Origin: Metallyticus violacea
Taxonomy: Eukaryota > Arthropoda > Insecta > Mantodea > Metallyticidae
DNA: 64,000 nt
Direction of reading: 5' to 3'
Assembly (NCBI GenBank): GCA_030762175.1
Contig: CM060846.1
Location: 309,786,512 to 309,850,511 of the forward strand
Each line of letters starts with the position of its first letter. Position 1 is the stretch's first letter. Below the pieces are notes generated by a model. That model was given only the letters and a program-made list of their open reading frames with translations. It did not search any database and was not told the DNA's origin. Positions 36,555-47,319 of this stretch are shown piece after piece. Both the position numbers and the translations under genes were made by a program.

Positions 36555-36590
<36 letters not shown>
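36507..36590 (+). repeat. (AT)n repeat with ATAC interruptions
   Basis: Variants of 'atatatacat' grade into a pure AT run (36561-36588). It is self-complementary and able to form a cruciform. Confidence 0.95.
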
Positions 36591-36994
36591 CTTTTGGGTT
36601 TAATGACTACGTTAAATAATATTGGTTAGAATTGCTGTTCTGATAAATTTTATCCATCAATCTTAAGATTCAGAGTAGATTATCTTCTAATACCTCATGC
36701 ATATAATTAAATTATTCTTGTATTAAAAATATTTAATTGTAATTAATTTATACATTTTGTCTTCTAGTGGCAACTCATTGTCTCATAAATTTTTGCGCAT
36801 TCCCCTTGGCACGGACTTCTGAGACTGGGACGACCTTATGCTGCCTTTACGTTTTCCTAATGGCGATGATAGTAAAGATGATATGATTATATGCACCAAG
36901 GATGCAGTTGATGAAATTAATAAATGAAATGAATAATTTGACGCCACAGTAGTGCTCGGAGTCCTTGGAATCATAACTATATTTGGCATTCATC
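36591..36994. other. non-coding DNA, nothing recognised
   Basis: AT-rich with no supported feature before the SINE-B target site. Confidence 0.5.
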
Positions 36995-37006
36995 TTCTCA
37001 GAGTAA

Positions 37007-37306
37007 GTCGGTCCTGGTGGTGTAGTGGTTACCATACTTGCCTCCTATACCCAAGATCGCGGGTTCGAACCCGGCCAGGCTCGATGGATTTTTTCGGGCG
37101 TAAAAATCGTAAGTATGGCTTCCTTTGGAAGGGAAGTAAAGCCGTGGGTCCCGTGTCGTACATTTACGGCACGAAAAAGAACCTCAAGCCTGAAAGAGAG
37201 GCCTCTGAGCAAAATTTGTCGGCCATTTCACGCCCTGAATTGAATAGGACGCTGATGACCTGAGATGTTAAAGAGTGTCCATAAATAAATATAATAAATA
37301 AATAAA
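37007..37306 (+). repeat. SINE-B, full-length, perfect 12-bp target duplication
   Basis: Flanked by ttctcagagtaa at 36995-37006 and 37307-37318. The head has 'ggtcctggtggtgtagtggt' (acceptor-like start plus A box) and B box ggttcgaaccc, followed by the acceptor complement 'ccagg'. The body carries every family block through 'gtacatttacggcacg', 'agaacctcaagcctga', 'ggacgctgatgacctgag' and an A/T-rich tail of aaataaata units. The perfect duplication and intact promoter boxes suggest a fairly young insertion. Confidence 0.97.
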
Positions 37307-37318
37307 TTCTCAGAGTAA

Positions 37319-37657
37319 AGAAAAACTCCGAAAAAAATTGACCTAACCGGTAAACAAACCTCACGACTTTCGCATTAGTAGTCGCAAACGCTATGATTAG
37401 ACCACGGAACCGATCAAACTGTTTATCTACTAGATATGTTAAATAAAATATAATCACACTTTTTATAGGAATGAATTCTCGCTTTAAATTTATACCTAAA
37501 AGAAATTTATAAACAATGCCGAGAAAGCTTCAAATCTTAACAATTATTTGTTAGCTTAATGCATAATGTACACAGAGTACTAGTTTAAGTTTCGTCACTA
37601 CCAATTTCTGCCAGGGGGTGTGCAAGTTGAAATATGTTCAGTTCCGCCTATAGCAAA
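37319..37657. other. upstream flank of the mariner fossil
   Basis: Likely contains the 5' untranslated part and terminal inverted repeat of the mariner element. I could not identify a convincing inverted repeat partner downstream, so the element's ends remain undefined. Confidence 0.35.
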
Positions 37658-38674
37658 ATGGAGGTGAAACGCGGTGAACAATATGATGCTCTTAAATTCT
37701 GGTTTCGTCTCAAAATATCTTCAGTTGAGGCCTATACAACGTAACAAGAGGCCCGTGGAGTGTTTGTGCATTTGTATGCACAGTGTGAAGATAATCTAAA
37801 ATGTTTAAAGGCAGGAGTTAATCAATTTAAAGCAAGGTGGATACGGCCCTTCAGTTTGTGCTCTAGCAGAAGAAAATATTAACACCCCATGCAGTCACTG
37901 AAAAATGATCGTTCAATGACATTGGGAACATTATCAGAAATACTAAACATTTCATTGGATGCCACTCACACGTTGGTAACTGAAAAGTTTCACGTGAGAC
38001 GTGTTGGTGCACGTGGGTTCCAAGACTGTTGCGTGCAATTGAAGATTATGTTACAGGAAGATGCGGAATTTCTTTCAAAGGCAATCATTGCTGATGAAAA
38101 TTGGCCACATCAATTCCATCCTGAAAGCAAACAGCAAAGCTTTCTGTGGAAATATTCATCACCATCAAACCAAAAACAGAAAAAATTGGTTATTCCTGCT
38201 GGGAAGGTTACGGTCTTTTTCGTTTTTCAATATTCAAAGAATGATTTACAGGCATGTCCCACGTAACTGGGCAATTCTACAGATATGCCCTGAAAAATCT
38301 GTTGTAAGGTCATATCACCTGCAAACGCTAAATATACATGCAACAAGGTGGATGCTGTATCACGAAAATGCACGGCCCCACATCGAAAATGTTGTTGCTG
38401 AATATGTTACAAATATCACTGTGAAGTTTGTCTTTCACCTTCCCTGTAGTTCAGATTTAAATGCATGTGGCTTTCTTCTTTTCTTTAGTATGAAGAAAAT
38501 CTTCGTGGGAATCATTTTCCATCATGAGAAGCAGTGGGTGTAGGTTGCGGAGACGGTTCTGAAGGACCTGTCAATTTTTTTTTCCAGCATGTCTTTGAAG
38601 ACTGACAGAAATGCTAGGACAGATGCATTGCATCCAACTTTAAGAAAGGTCATCAAATTTATGAGGATATTTAA
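37658..38674 (+). pseudogene. mariner transposase pseudogene
   Basis: This is the most complete transposase relic here. A start-like MEVKRGEQYDALKFW (37658 on) is stopped at about codon 29 and the N-terminal helix-turn-helix part is damaged. One frame (37889-38266) contains TLGTLSEILNISLDATHTLV, then ADENW with the first catalytic aspartate (38093-38095) and ESKQQSFLWKYSSPS. After a frameshift (38061-38543) come YHENARPH (38364-38366 encodes E where mariner has its second aspartate) and CSSDLNACGF (38454-38456, third aspartate), spaced 29 residues instead of the usual 34. The C-terminus decays through stops to ...GHQIYEDI and a stop at 38672. Its product would have cut and pasted the element at TA sites; it cannot now. 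Confidence 0.9.
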
Positions 38675-38775
38675 GTAAAAGTATGTTATCAAATATGATC
38701 ATTCTTTATTGAAGAGTTCATACACATGTATATGAGTCTTCATGTCAGTGCAAATATAAATTTGACTTTTACATG

Positions 38776-39031
38776 CCGGTCCTGATGTCTGATGCCTCCC
38801 CGTAGACCCTAGGTCAAGGATTCATACTTAGGGCCCAAGGATTTTTAGGGCGTAAAAATTCTCTATGTGGTTCCTTTTGAAGAGAAACAAAGCCATTGAC
38901 CCCGTGTCGTAGATTTTCAGTACGTAAAAGAACCTCAAGCCTGACAAAAAGAGGCCTGTGAGCGAAATTCGGCCGTTTCATGCCCTGAATTGAATGGGAC
39001 GTTAATGGCCAGGTATATTAAAGAGCGTCAA

Positions 39032-39032
<1 letters not shown>
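38776..39032 (+). repeat. SINE-B, diverged head, tail expanded into microsatellite
   Basis: The body is clear ('gatttttagggcgtaaaaat', 'ccccgtgtcgtagatttt', 'aagaacctcaagcctgac', 'tgaattgaatgggacgttaa', 'attaaagagcgtc'). The tRNA-like head (38776-38845) is badly decayed and has lost its B box. The element ends directly in an AAT microsatellite (39033-39103). Confidence 0.9.
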
Positions 39033-39102
<70 letters not shown>

Positions 39103-39103
39103 T
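39033..39103 (+). repeat. (AAT)n microsatellite at a SINE-B tail
   Basis: About 23 nearly perfect AAT units start immediately after the SINE-B 'agagcgtcaaat', so the array probably grew from the SINE's A-rich tail. Confidence 0.97.
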
Positions 39104-39416
39104 ACGTTTGAGCTGAAAGATAGTTTAAGTGTAAGCAGAACGTTCATGATTATGATAAAGGAATAAAACTAACTACTTCATACCTCATGTTATACTAAGT
39201 AAATTCCAAGAAGCTTATTTGTTAGAGTCCAAACTTTTAGCTTTCGAAATGTGTTCAGAGGGCAAACTTGAGATGATTCAAATGTATCATGTTTAACAAC
39301 CTGTTTTATGATGACATATATGAATTCAATAAAACCAGAGCGATTACAAAAATGTGTAATTTATTAATCCTTGCTACAGAATCACTATGAAATCGGTGGG
39401 GTAAATTACTAATTGG
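39104..39416. other. non-coding DNA, nothing recognised
   Basis: AT-rich spacer between the AAT array and the SINE nest. Confidence 0.5.
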
Positions 39417-39741
39417 TATTATTTGGTTATTTCTATATTTGGTTTATTTACTGACGTTCTTTAACATCCCAGGTTATCAGCGTCCCATTTCGTTCAGAGA
39501 TGAAACGGACGATATATGTTTCTTTCAGGCTTGAGGTTATTTTACGTGCCGTAAAGTCAGTCCTGGTGGTCTAGTGTTAACCCTACTTGCCTCGTAGACC
39601 CAAGATCGCAGGCACATTCCAGGCCACGGTCGATGGATTTTTTCGGGAGTAAAACTTCTAACTATGAATTTCTTCGGAAAGAAAGTAAGGCCATGGATGG
39701 GTCCTATGTCCTAGATTTATGGTACGTAAAAGAACCTCAAG

Positions 39742-40055
39742 ACTATCTCCTTGGTCTAGTGGTTAGCATTACTGACTACTGACTAGGAGGCCCGGGTACG
39801 ATTCCCTTGTCTTACTTACGAATTTGTCTGAGTAAGGGAAGTCTGTAACGAGGTCCTCCCAGCCCAGCCGTGTGAGGACAATTAGGAAGCTGCCTGATGG
39901 AAATTGCAATATGGCGATCAGCGGAATGCGGTTTGCCGATCACATGTTCCCCTGCAATACTGCCCTCTACCAATGGATGTCATGTGACGGAGATAAAAAA
40001 CGCAGCGGTCATCGCGGTAGGCCAACGACCCTCTTTGGATTATGGCAAGCCTTAG
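39742..40055 (+). repeat. SINE-C, full-length, perfect 14-bp target duplication
   Basis: Flanked by aaaagaacctcaag at 39728-39741 and 40056-40069. Head 'ctccttggtctagtggttag' carries a good A box (tggtctagtgg), with the weak B-box-like 'gggtacgattccc'. Body: 'gagtaagggaagtctgtaac', 'aggacaattaggaagctgcc', 'gccgatcacatgttcccctg', 'atggatgtcatgtgacggag', 'cgcggtaggccaacgaccct'. It is the reference copy for the family in this window. The 69-codon ORF at 39872-40081 lies in its body and I do not consider it coding. Confidence 0.95.
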
Positions 40056-40132
40056 AAAAGAACCTCAAGTCTGACCTCTGAGCAAAATTTATCGGCGGCT
40101 TTACGTCCTGAATTGAATGGGACGCTGATGGT

Positions 40133-40416
40133 TGACTGCCACGGGTGGCCGAGGTTCGTTAAGGAGGGGAATCGTGAGCGGGAGGTCTGGGGTTCGAAAT
40201 CCCCCTGGACCGTCCTTCTTGACTGAAGTTTTTTCCAGGTTTTCCTCAGTCCTCATAAATGGCAAATGCCGGGCAGGTATCCAAAACTAAGGCCTGGAAC
40301 GTTTCCTTCCTTAAAAAAATCCTTTCCCAGTATATCATTTCATCTCGTGTATCATCAGTGACATCGCCTATGGTGCCTCAGTAGTGAAAACGGGCGTTAA
40401 GCACTATTAAAAAAGC
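40133..40416 (+). repeat. SINE-A, full-length, perfect 10-bp target duplication
   Basis: Flanked by cgctgatggt at 40123-40132 and 40417-40426, which lies in the SINE-B body. Complete head ('gccacgggtggccgaggttc'), B-box-like ggttcgaaatcc with one extra base, core, 'tcctttcccagtatatcatt' and end 'cgggcgttaagcactattaa' plus an A run. It inserted into the inner SINE-B after that element had landed. Confidence 0.97.
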
Positions 40417-40625
40417 CGCTGATGGTCTGAGACCTAAAGAGTGTCCGTAAGTAAACAAAATAAAATAAATCCTCATGCCATAAATCTATGACCTGGAAGC
40501 ACAATTTTTTCCCTTTCAAAGGAAGCCGTACTTAGGATTTTTACGCGCAAAAAAATCCACCTACTCTGGCCGGAATTGAACTCGCGACCTTGGGTATACG
40601 AGGCAAGTATGGTGTATTATTTGGT

Positions 40626-42370
40626 GCTGTAATAGTCATTTGTATTTGATTGTTAATAGTACGTTCAAAATTAATTAATAAATGTATCCAAGTAATAGAA
40701 GGTGACTCCCGCAAAAGGATTATCGATGATAAACCTAGTCGAATATTTGTGAAAGTTAATTTGGCCCTACCATAAATAGCGACAAAAAGTAGTTAAATTT
40801 ACAAATTTTACTGAAGCCAGTGAATAAATATTAGTCTTGTTATTAGTCAGAATGAAACTAAGGAAATTAAAAGTAAATGATACACAAAATATGAATATCA
40901 AAATTCGCAGCACAAATGTATAATAGTTAGACACAATTTCAGCGTGAGCTGTGGAATGGTTTTGTACCTATAACCATACTGTTCACATTTTCAGTAGCAT
41001 CTCCCCTTAAATGTAGTCTTTTTGGAATGCCACTTGTGAAGCAGAAGCCCTTCGGTAGCGCACGAGCAGCTTCTGTGCTCCGCTATGGCATTCTAGTGAG
41101 GGAAGTGCAGGTAATCCGACCTACCCGCAGGGCGAAGGAAATTGCACTGGTAGAAAGAGAATTAGTGGGTGGTGAGGTCTAGATTCTACAAGACTTGCGA
41201 AAGGAAAGGGAGGAGAAGCCAAGTGATGCTAAGGCGACGGCAATGCAGCAAGAAACAGAACGAGGCAGATAACCTCCCGCTAACTCGCGGTATTAAGGAA
41301 ATGGCATACGAGATGAGGCCCCGACTTCAGTAAGAGAATATTAGAAGCATGTATAGAACATAAGGTGGTGGATTGCGTTGAACCTACATCTGTTGTTAGG
41401 TTTCTATAATGGCGGAGGGTTTTAGCTGACTCATGTAAGTAGCGCATCAATTTTGCAGTGTTTAAAGTGTTGCCATCACCTAAAGCAACAGTAAACCCAC
41501 AAGCCAAGACAGAGAGACATCAAATATCATTCTGTTTAAAATTATATAGACTCATTTAAGGAAAATGCCAGCTATTCATTCTCGTTATTACAAATGCAGT
41601 GGAACAATTAGTGCTGTTTAATGTGACCTCCAGACTTTTATTTCCTTAATTGCCACGTTACTCTCAGCTCGTACGTAATTTTTGATGCAGGTTTAGATAG
41701 TTTTGAAACACATAACTTTAAAAAAAAATATAAATATTTTCTTGTTGTAAGTTAGCATTTTAAGATTCCTTTATAAACTACCTTTTCTTCTATTACTATT
41801 ATCTTTTATGCATCGTAGATATATGGCACGTAAAAGTTTAATTTTCGATAGAGACATTTCGTTTACTGTCTAAACTAACAACATACATTAAGTACCATTA
41901 TCACAAGTAATATCACAAGAGGATTTGATATATCCGATAAATTCACGAAAGTCATGAGTGAATTATCTGGAAAGCTCAGACCCCTCCAGTGATATTTATA
42001 GGATTATTTCAGAAATAAAATAAGAATTTAAATATAATTACTCTAAACATGGCTTATAATATTATAATAATTATACATTTGTATTTTGAATACTTAACCT
42101 TTTCAAGTCATCTAGCAACAGACCAATGGCGATTGTCATTAATGCCAATAGAGAAGAGTCCAATACTTGTTTGGGATTATTTCTTGAATGGAATAAGAAT
42201 AATAGTAATATATATATATCTGAAATTTGCTCACGGATAATTAACAATTGCATAAAATGTTATACTTACTTATGAATACCTACCTATTTATAAACCGTGA
42301 GAATGAAATAGTCTTAAGTCGACTATTACAGTCGCTCCGTTAGATTTACTAATACAAACCGAGAAAAACA
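40626..42370. other. non-coding DNA, nothing recognised
   Basis: The block at 41030-41290 is G+C-richer with short ORFs on both strands, none recognised. The rest is AT-rich. Confidence 0.45.
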
Positions 42371-42450
42371 AACAGAGAAAACATTTTACCATTCTGAACA
42401 ACGTGTTTTTAACAGAGAAAATATTTTACCATTCTGAACAACTTGTTTTT
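42371..42450 (+). repeat. 40-bp tandem duplication
   Basis: The 40-base unit starting 'aacagagaaaacattttacc' (42371-42410) is followed directly by a second copy (42411-42450) with two substitutions. It is a recent, perfectly phased duplication. Confidence 0.93.
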
Positions 42451-43263
42451 AAGGTTTATGTTTGTTTAGACAGGTACTGTTGCATAATTTACAAAATGAT
42501 TTCGGACTGTTTCGGTGAAATCGCAAAAACAATTTCTTCAGTGAATATACATTAAGTTAGTTAAATTTACAATTACTGAAAACACAGAAAAGTGGTCAGT
42601 GATGCGTGCTCAGGAATAATATGGTGGAGGTATGAAGTTGGCTACACTGACCACAAGACAAATGCACGTAGCTTGATAAAACGGATTTGATAATTTTTTT
42701 TTATAATTTCACCGCGATATCCGGCTCTGATTGGTCGGAATTCAAAAAATTATTTCGACTCATGGGTCGTTTTTAATATAATACCACAGGTGAAATAGTC
42801 ATTAAAATTTTTAGATTAATAAATATTCCATTATTTTAAATGCATTATATCCAATATAAATGAAAAACAAAGTAGCACCTTAAACAATGTAACTAAAATA
42901 AACATAGGAATGAAGCATAAAAAGAATAAAATTCTTAAATATTCACTGAATTATTTCTCGCTCTTTTAAAGAATAAAACATTTAAATATTCATAGAATTC
43001 TGGCTCGTTATGTGTCCAACAACTGCTGTTCTTCAAAGGCAAGAAGACAAGTGAAGATGGTAAAAATAAATATTGAATTTCGAAGGTAATGTAATGCATG
43101 GAAAGAGATTAAACAAGAAACAAGAGTGAGAGAGAGACAGGGAGAGAAAGAGATAAAGAATATGCATGCATTAATAAGTAAGATTTAAACTCCGTGGTAC
43201 ACACGCTTTATGCAAAAATGTAGCTGCCATCTATTTCTGAACAAACTTTCAGAGCTACGATAA
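42451..43263. other. non-coding DNA, nothing recognised
   Basis: AT-rich, with a short GAGA run at 43124-43156. No supported gene. Confidence 0.5.
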
Positions 43264-43289
43264 CAACAATAATAATGATTACAATGATG

Positions 43290-43321
<32 letters not shown>

Positions 43322-43337
43322 TATAATAATAATAATT
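43264..43337 (+). repeat. imperfect (AAT)n microsatellite
   Basis: Starts with mixed ACA/ATG variants and becomes regular AAT from about 43297. Confidence 0.93.
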
Positions 43338-44011
43338 TGGTAAATATTTATTAATGTTGGGCAAAGTTAGCCGTTATGCATAATTCTTTCCCTATACTTT
43401 TCTCTGTAATATATTCTTTGCCGAATAAACTGTAAATGTAGTATGCATTCGACTTTTAGTTATTAATACATGTTAATTTCCATTTATATTTGTGTATCTA
43501 CATAAAATATCATTTCTTAAAGCTGTTATTGATTATGACTTGCAGAATTTACTTTCAGTTCATAGGGACAAATTATTTATGCAATGCCAGTTAGTGAAAC
43601 TAAGATGATCATTTTCAAAGAAAAGTATACGAAAAGTGTCTTTAACACGTTCTCAGTACTCACGTATCGATGATTGAAAAATCAGGTACTGTTTTTCCTA
43701 ACCCTTACAGCGTAATGTGGGTTGCATATTCCGAAATACTATACGGCGATTATGGAACACCGTGTATAATCGTTAGAATGAAAAATAGTTATACATTAAT
43801 AATATATAGTCATTTTACCATAAAAAGATGTTCGGTATTTATATTATGAAGAATTCTGCAAAACTAACACACAAAATAGATAAAATTCGGAATAACTACA
43901 TACCCTTTAGCTTGCATATAAAGCAGACAAAGCAGCTATCCGGAAATCTAGTGTTCTGCTTACAGTTTTCAGTGTTTATTTGGTATAATATATGTGTTAA
44001 AAGTTATGTTA
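43338..44011. other. non-coding DNA, nothing recognised
   Basis: AT-rich. The 82-codon ORF at 43828-44076 is unassigned. Confidence 0.45.
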
Positions 44012-44180
44012 CAAAGAAAATGCTTGATTTTCGTGAACGTCACTTTTGGAATGTGGCCTCGCGGCATTGTTTTTGACTGTATGACCTTTTGTGATTCACG
44101 CTGCATCTCTTTAACGGTGTTGAAACGGCGACCTTTGCCTTCACTGACCCAAATAATATACCAACGATGTCAGCAATGCA
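44012..44180 (-). pseudogene. mariner-type transposase C-terminal fragment
   Basis: On the minus strand, reading down from about 44145, one frame gives EGKGRRFNTVKEMQRESQ followed by KVIQSKTMPRGHIP. This resembles the 'L.GRRF.TVEEIQ.....VL.SIP...F' segment near the C-terminus of mariner transposases. Just upstream, in another frame, a VYYLG-like string may correspond to the 'DYHLFG' block. It is short, with a frameshift; the assignment rests mainly on one motif. Confidence 0.5.
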
Positions 44181-45605
44181 ATTGTTTGTCCTCCCATGTT
44201 TCTCATTAATAATTTCCAGCATTTTTTAAAAAAATTCGCGAGTTATGCAACTTGTTTTCCAGGGAAGTTGTTCCAAATTGGAATTGCCCATACCACTCCA
44301 AACATTGCATCATCTACATAAGTTTGCAAAAGCCTGTTTAATGTCTTTGTGGACAATTTCCCAAGTTAAGCGCACATTTTCAGGTTAATACACGCATGTT
44401 ATGGCAAAATTAACGATTACACTACTTGCAATGTAATCTTAAATATAGCGATGTCGCTTGGCACATAGCAAGTTCAAAGCTCCCCTAGCACTGCTTGCAC
44501 AACCCTGTACTGCAATCTATTAGCGCACCACAGACGCAATTCGGGAACTTTTTGATACCACCTACACATACACACATGTTCATAATGACATTTAGTCTCT
44601 GAAAACAGCAAATAAGTACATAATTCTCCTTTGGAATTGAACACGGTAATTAAGCAGTCTACATGCTACAAAGATTTCTTGGAATTCTCAACAGGTTTTT
44701 ACAGGATGAGCTAATATAATTTAAACATTATAGAATTTATTGCTAAAAGGTCACTAGGTTAATTAAAAAGCAAACAAACATCAACCTAATATCTTTCAAG
44801 CTTTTTCAAAATGTTTTCAGTGTAATTTTTAAGGGAAATTTTGTACAACTCCGTTCTACTTTCAAGGGCTTTAAACGTGTCATTAACATGAACGACATGA
44901 ATGTAACAAATTTGTTTAAGACTGATGCATGGTGCAAAACATAACAACAGAGAAAGTTATGAACATCATCTAGTTCTAATTCTTCAATGTGTTGCATGTG
45001 ATGAAAATATACGTTTAAGAAGGTGTTTTCCTTTGTGTATGATAAACCTTGAATAAAATTATATATAAAACAAAAGAAACGCATTTAGTATGGCGTGGCT
45101 GGTATATATCTGATTATACCTACAATTTGAAGGGTTTGCGTAATGAACCAATGTTCGAAATTTGAGGTTAATTGCACCCCAGCCCAGTTATCTGTAAAGT
45201 AGTAGAATCGATAGCAAAACCTCGTCATTCTGAAATAAGATCCTAGCACCCCTTGACAAGCATATTAGCCAGTGGGTGATTGTATCTCTCTAATTTGAGT
45301 ACATTCCACTACTGCAGTTTATACAGCACTGTCGCACGTTCTCAACTTCTCAGAAAGTAAAGATATATTGTGGTTAATTTTTTCTGTACTGTACATTAAT
45401 AAAGTGTTATCAGATAAGACATTAAGCTATTGATGATACATTAAGAGCTACAAAATATATTTTTATATTAATATTTTTACATAAGATACAAAGCGAATGT
45501 GAAATAGGCAGTGTATCTTTTGGAATTACTGCAGGTAATTTGGTGCCTAACGAGAGGTATTAGCAGATGATTTAAAATATTAACACCAGCCTACAGTGTG
45601 TAAAA
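44181..45605. other. non-coding DNA, nothing recognised
   Basis: May include the rest of the minus-strand mariner fossil (44180-44560 is less AT-rich), but no further motif is clear. The minus ORF of 92 codons at 44806-45084 is unassigned. Confidence 0.4.
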
Positions 45606-46011
45606 CAAGCGAAATGGCTCAGGCGGTAACCCTTGAGACTCGCATTCGGCATATCCCGGGATTAATTCCTTTGAGGCCAGCCATCTTGATCTTGGTTTTT
45701 TCCAAGTTTACTTTAGTCACTTATGCAAATGCTGGGATAGATATTTCACTCTCCTATCTCATATAATTCATTCCATTTGTTCTGAAGAGGGGTCAAATTC
45801 CAGGCTGAGGTGGACGGGTTCTGCTCCGGCGTCTGGTATGGAAACTGACATTCTGAGGAATTCGAATTTCTTAGGGAGCCTCCAATAATGTCGAGATGTT
45901 CTATCTGAGAACAATATTAGGGACCCCGTCTACATCCGTGACTCTTTACCACCCAGTGTCTCTCTACTTCATCCCTTTCTGCGACACAAATGTCCAGCCA
46001 ATGGGCAAGTA
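45606..46011 (+). repeat. SINE-D, plus-strand copy
   Basis: The head contains an A box (tggctcaggcgg) and 'gagactcgcattcgg', shared with the minus-strand copy at 17555-17965. The B-box site reads gggattaattcc and is decayed. Next comes 'ttggttttttccaagttta...ttatgcaaatgctgggata', which parallels the SINE-A core 'gaggttttttccaggttttc...aatggcaaatgccgggga'. The body ends in 'cttcatccctttctgcgaca'. The family call rests on two copies. Confidence 0.68.
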
Positions 46012-47239
46012 TGAAATACCGTAGTTTCCTCCTTCGCCTCTAACAATCCAACCCAATACAGTAGTGAAAATATAAGTAATAAAAGGAGGAAATATATAAC
46101 ACTTAATTGGCGTTTATTAAAACGTTAAACTGTAAAATTATTTCATTTATAATTTGGCACTGCTTAAGAATCAGGTCGACTAATGCCTGTTAGGTGCCTG
46201 TGTGCATTCAGTTGCAAATAAAAGGTCATTGTATTTTACCGGCATAAAAAGACTTAAGACCACCTGTGATAAAACGTATAATTGAAACACAGAACAGTAG
46301 TCAAGAGCTTGCGTCAAAAAATTAAAAGGAATATGGATCATTTTGTGTAAAATCTGCAAACAATTACACTGTTTTTTTTTTCTGAATGGGAAATTTACTA
46401 CTTGAAAATGTAAAACTAGGGATATAAAGAAATGTTACAAAATGGTCAGCAATGTACTTGTGAGAGTGCTCTTGATCATTACGTGATGCATTTTGGTGCC
46501 CGTTTTGTTTTTCCCTTTCTTATGATGTGTACTTTGCCGTGGAGAATAAATGTGGAAAAATGTAAAATATACAAATTCACTTTACATTAGAACCGCTTTA
46601 ACAGGCTAAACATTTGTACCAACGAAGTGATGATAAATTCCCTGATATTAGGCTTAGGTTGCTCTTATTCAAATCCTAGTTGTGACGAAATAATGTGCTC
46701 GACAGTCAGTCCGCAAATTGGGAGTATGTATTGCGTTTATGCGAGATGAAGGTCTGGCATGAAGCTGGTAATTAAATCGCAGACTCCTCTCGTTGATGAC
46801 CTACAAATTGCCTAAGAGCTTACATCCAATAGATTTGTATGTTCAACGTTAAGTACTAGAGACGGCGAGAGCATTTAAAATTCATCTTCATGCTTTAAAC
46901 GCGAGAACAGTGGCATACATAAATCCCATAGTCCACATAAAAATATTTAGCTTTACGTTATAGCTTAATTTGCAATTCCTGAAGTGGTATTCTATTTGCG
47001 ACATTAATTCATAGTCATATTTGCTGTATAAGATGAATCACTGCATGTGAACTTGGATAAAAAGAACCATACAATATTGCCTTTAATATATAAAGGCTTA
47101 ATAAATATACGCTTATTTAAAGGTCACTTTTATTCAAGTCCATTAGTTAGATTTAATGCAATAAATTTATCCCATATTTGTAAAAATCTACAATTTCGAA
47201 GGACATAAACCTGAAAAGATTAATGCTAGACATTTCAAA
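46012..47239. other. non-coding DNA, nothing recognised
   Basis: AT-rich with no supported feature. Confidence 0.5.

Positions 47240-47318
<79 letters not shown>
47240..47318 (+). repeat. (ATT)n microsatellite
   Basis: About 26 uninterrupted ATT units, the longest perfect triplet array here. The opposite strand translates as a poly-Asn artefact. Confidence 0.98.

Positions 47319-47319
<1 letters not shown>

Larger units (their letters stand above)
39556..40475 (+). repeat. inner SINE-B (plus strand), itself carrying SINE-C and SINE-A
   Basis: Head 'cagtcctggtggtctagtgt' with a damaged B box, then the usual body up to 'gtacgtaaaagaacctcaag' (39741), resuming at 40056 with 'aaaagaacctcaagtctgac', interrupted again after 40132, and ending 'gatggtctgagacctaaaga' with an 'aaataaaataaat' tail. 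Its own target duplication in the outer element is tgccgtaaa (39547-39555) / tgccataaa (40476-40484), 8 of 9 matching. Confidence 0.93.
39428..40614 (-). repeat. outer SINE-B (minus strand) of a four-member SINE nest
   Basis: The 3' half (39428-39555) reads as the reverse complement of the SINE-B tail and body: 'ttctttaacatcccaggt', 'tcagcgtccca', 'ttcaggcttgaggtt'. The 5' half (40476-40614) continues at the same point: 'aaggaagccgtacttagga', 'gcgaccttgggtatacgagg', 'caagtatggtg'. Together they form one SINE-B lacking about 20 bases at its 5' end. Outer flanks tattatttggt at 39417-39427 and 40615-40625 are a perfect 11-bp target duplication. The interruption is the plus-strand SINE-B at 39556-40475. 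Confidence 0.93.

Noticed and set aside
37011..37082. Apparent tRNA gene with perfect B box and acceptor-like stem
   Set aside because: The anticodon loop is too long, the acceptor stem is incomplete in this copy, and the sequence continues into the SINE-B body with flanking target duplications.
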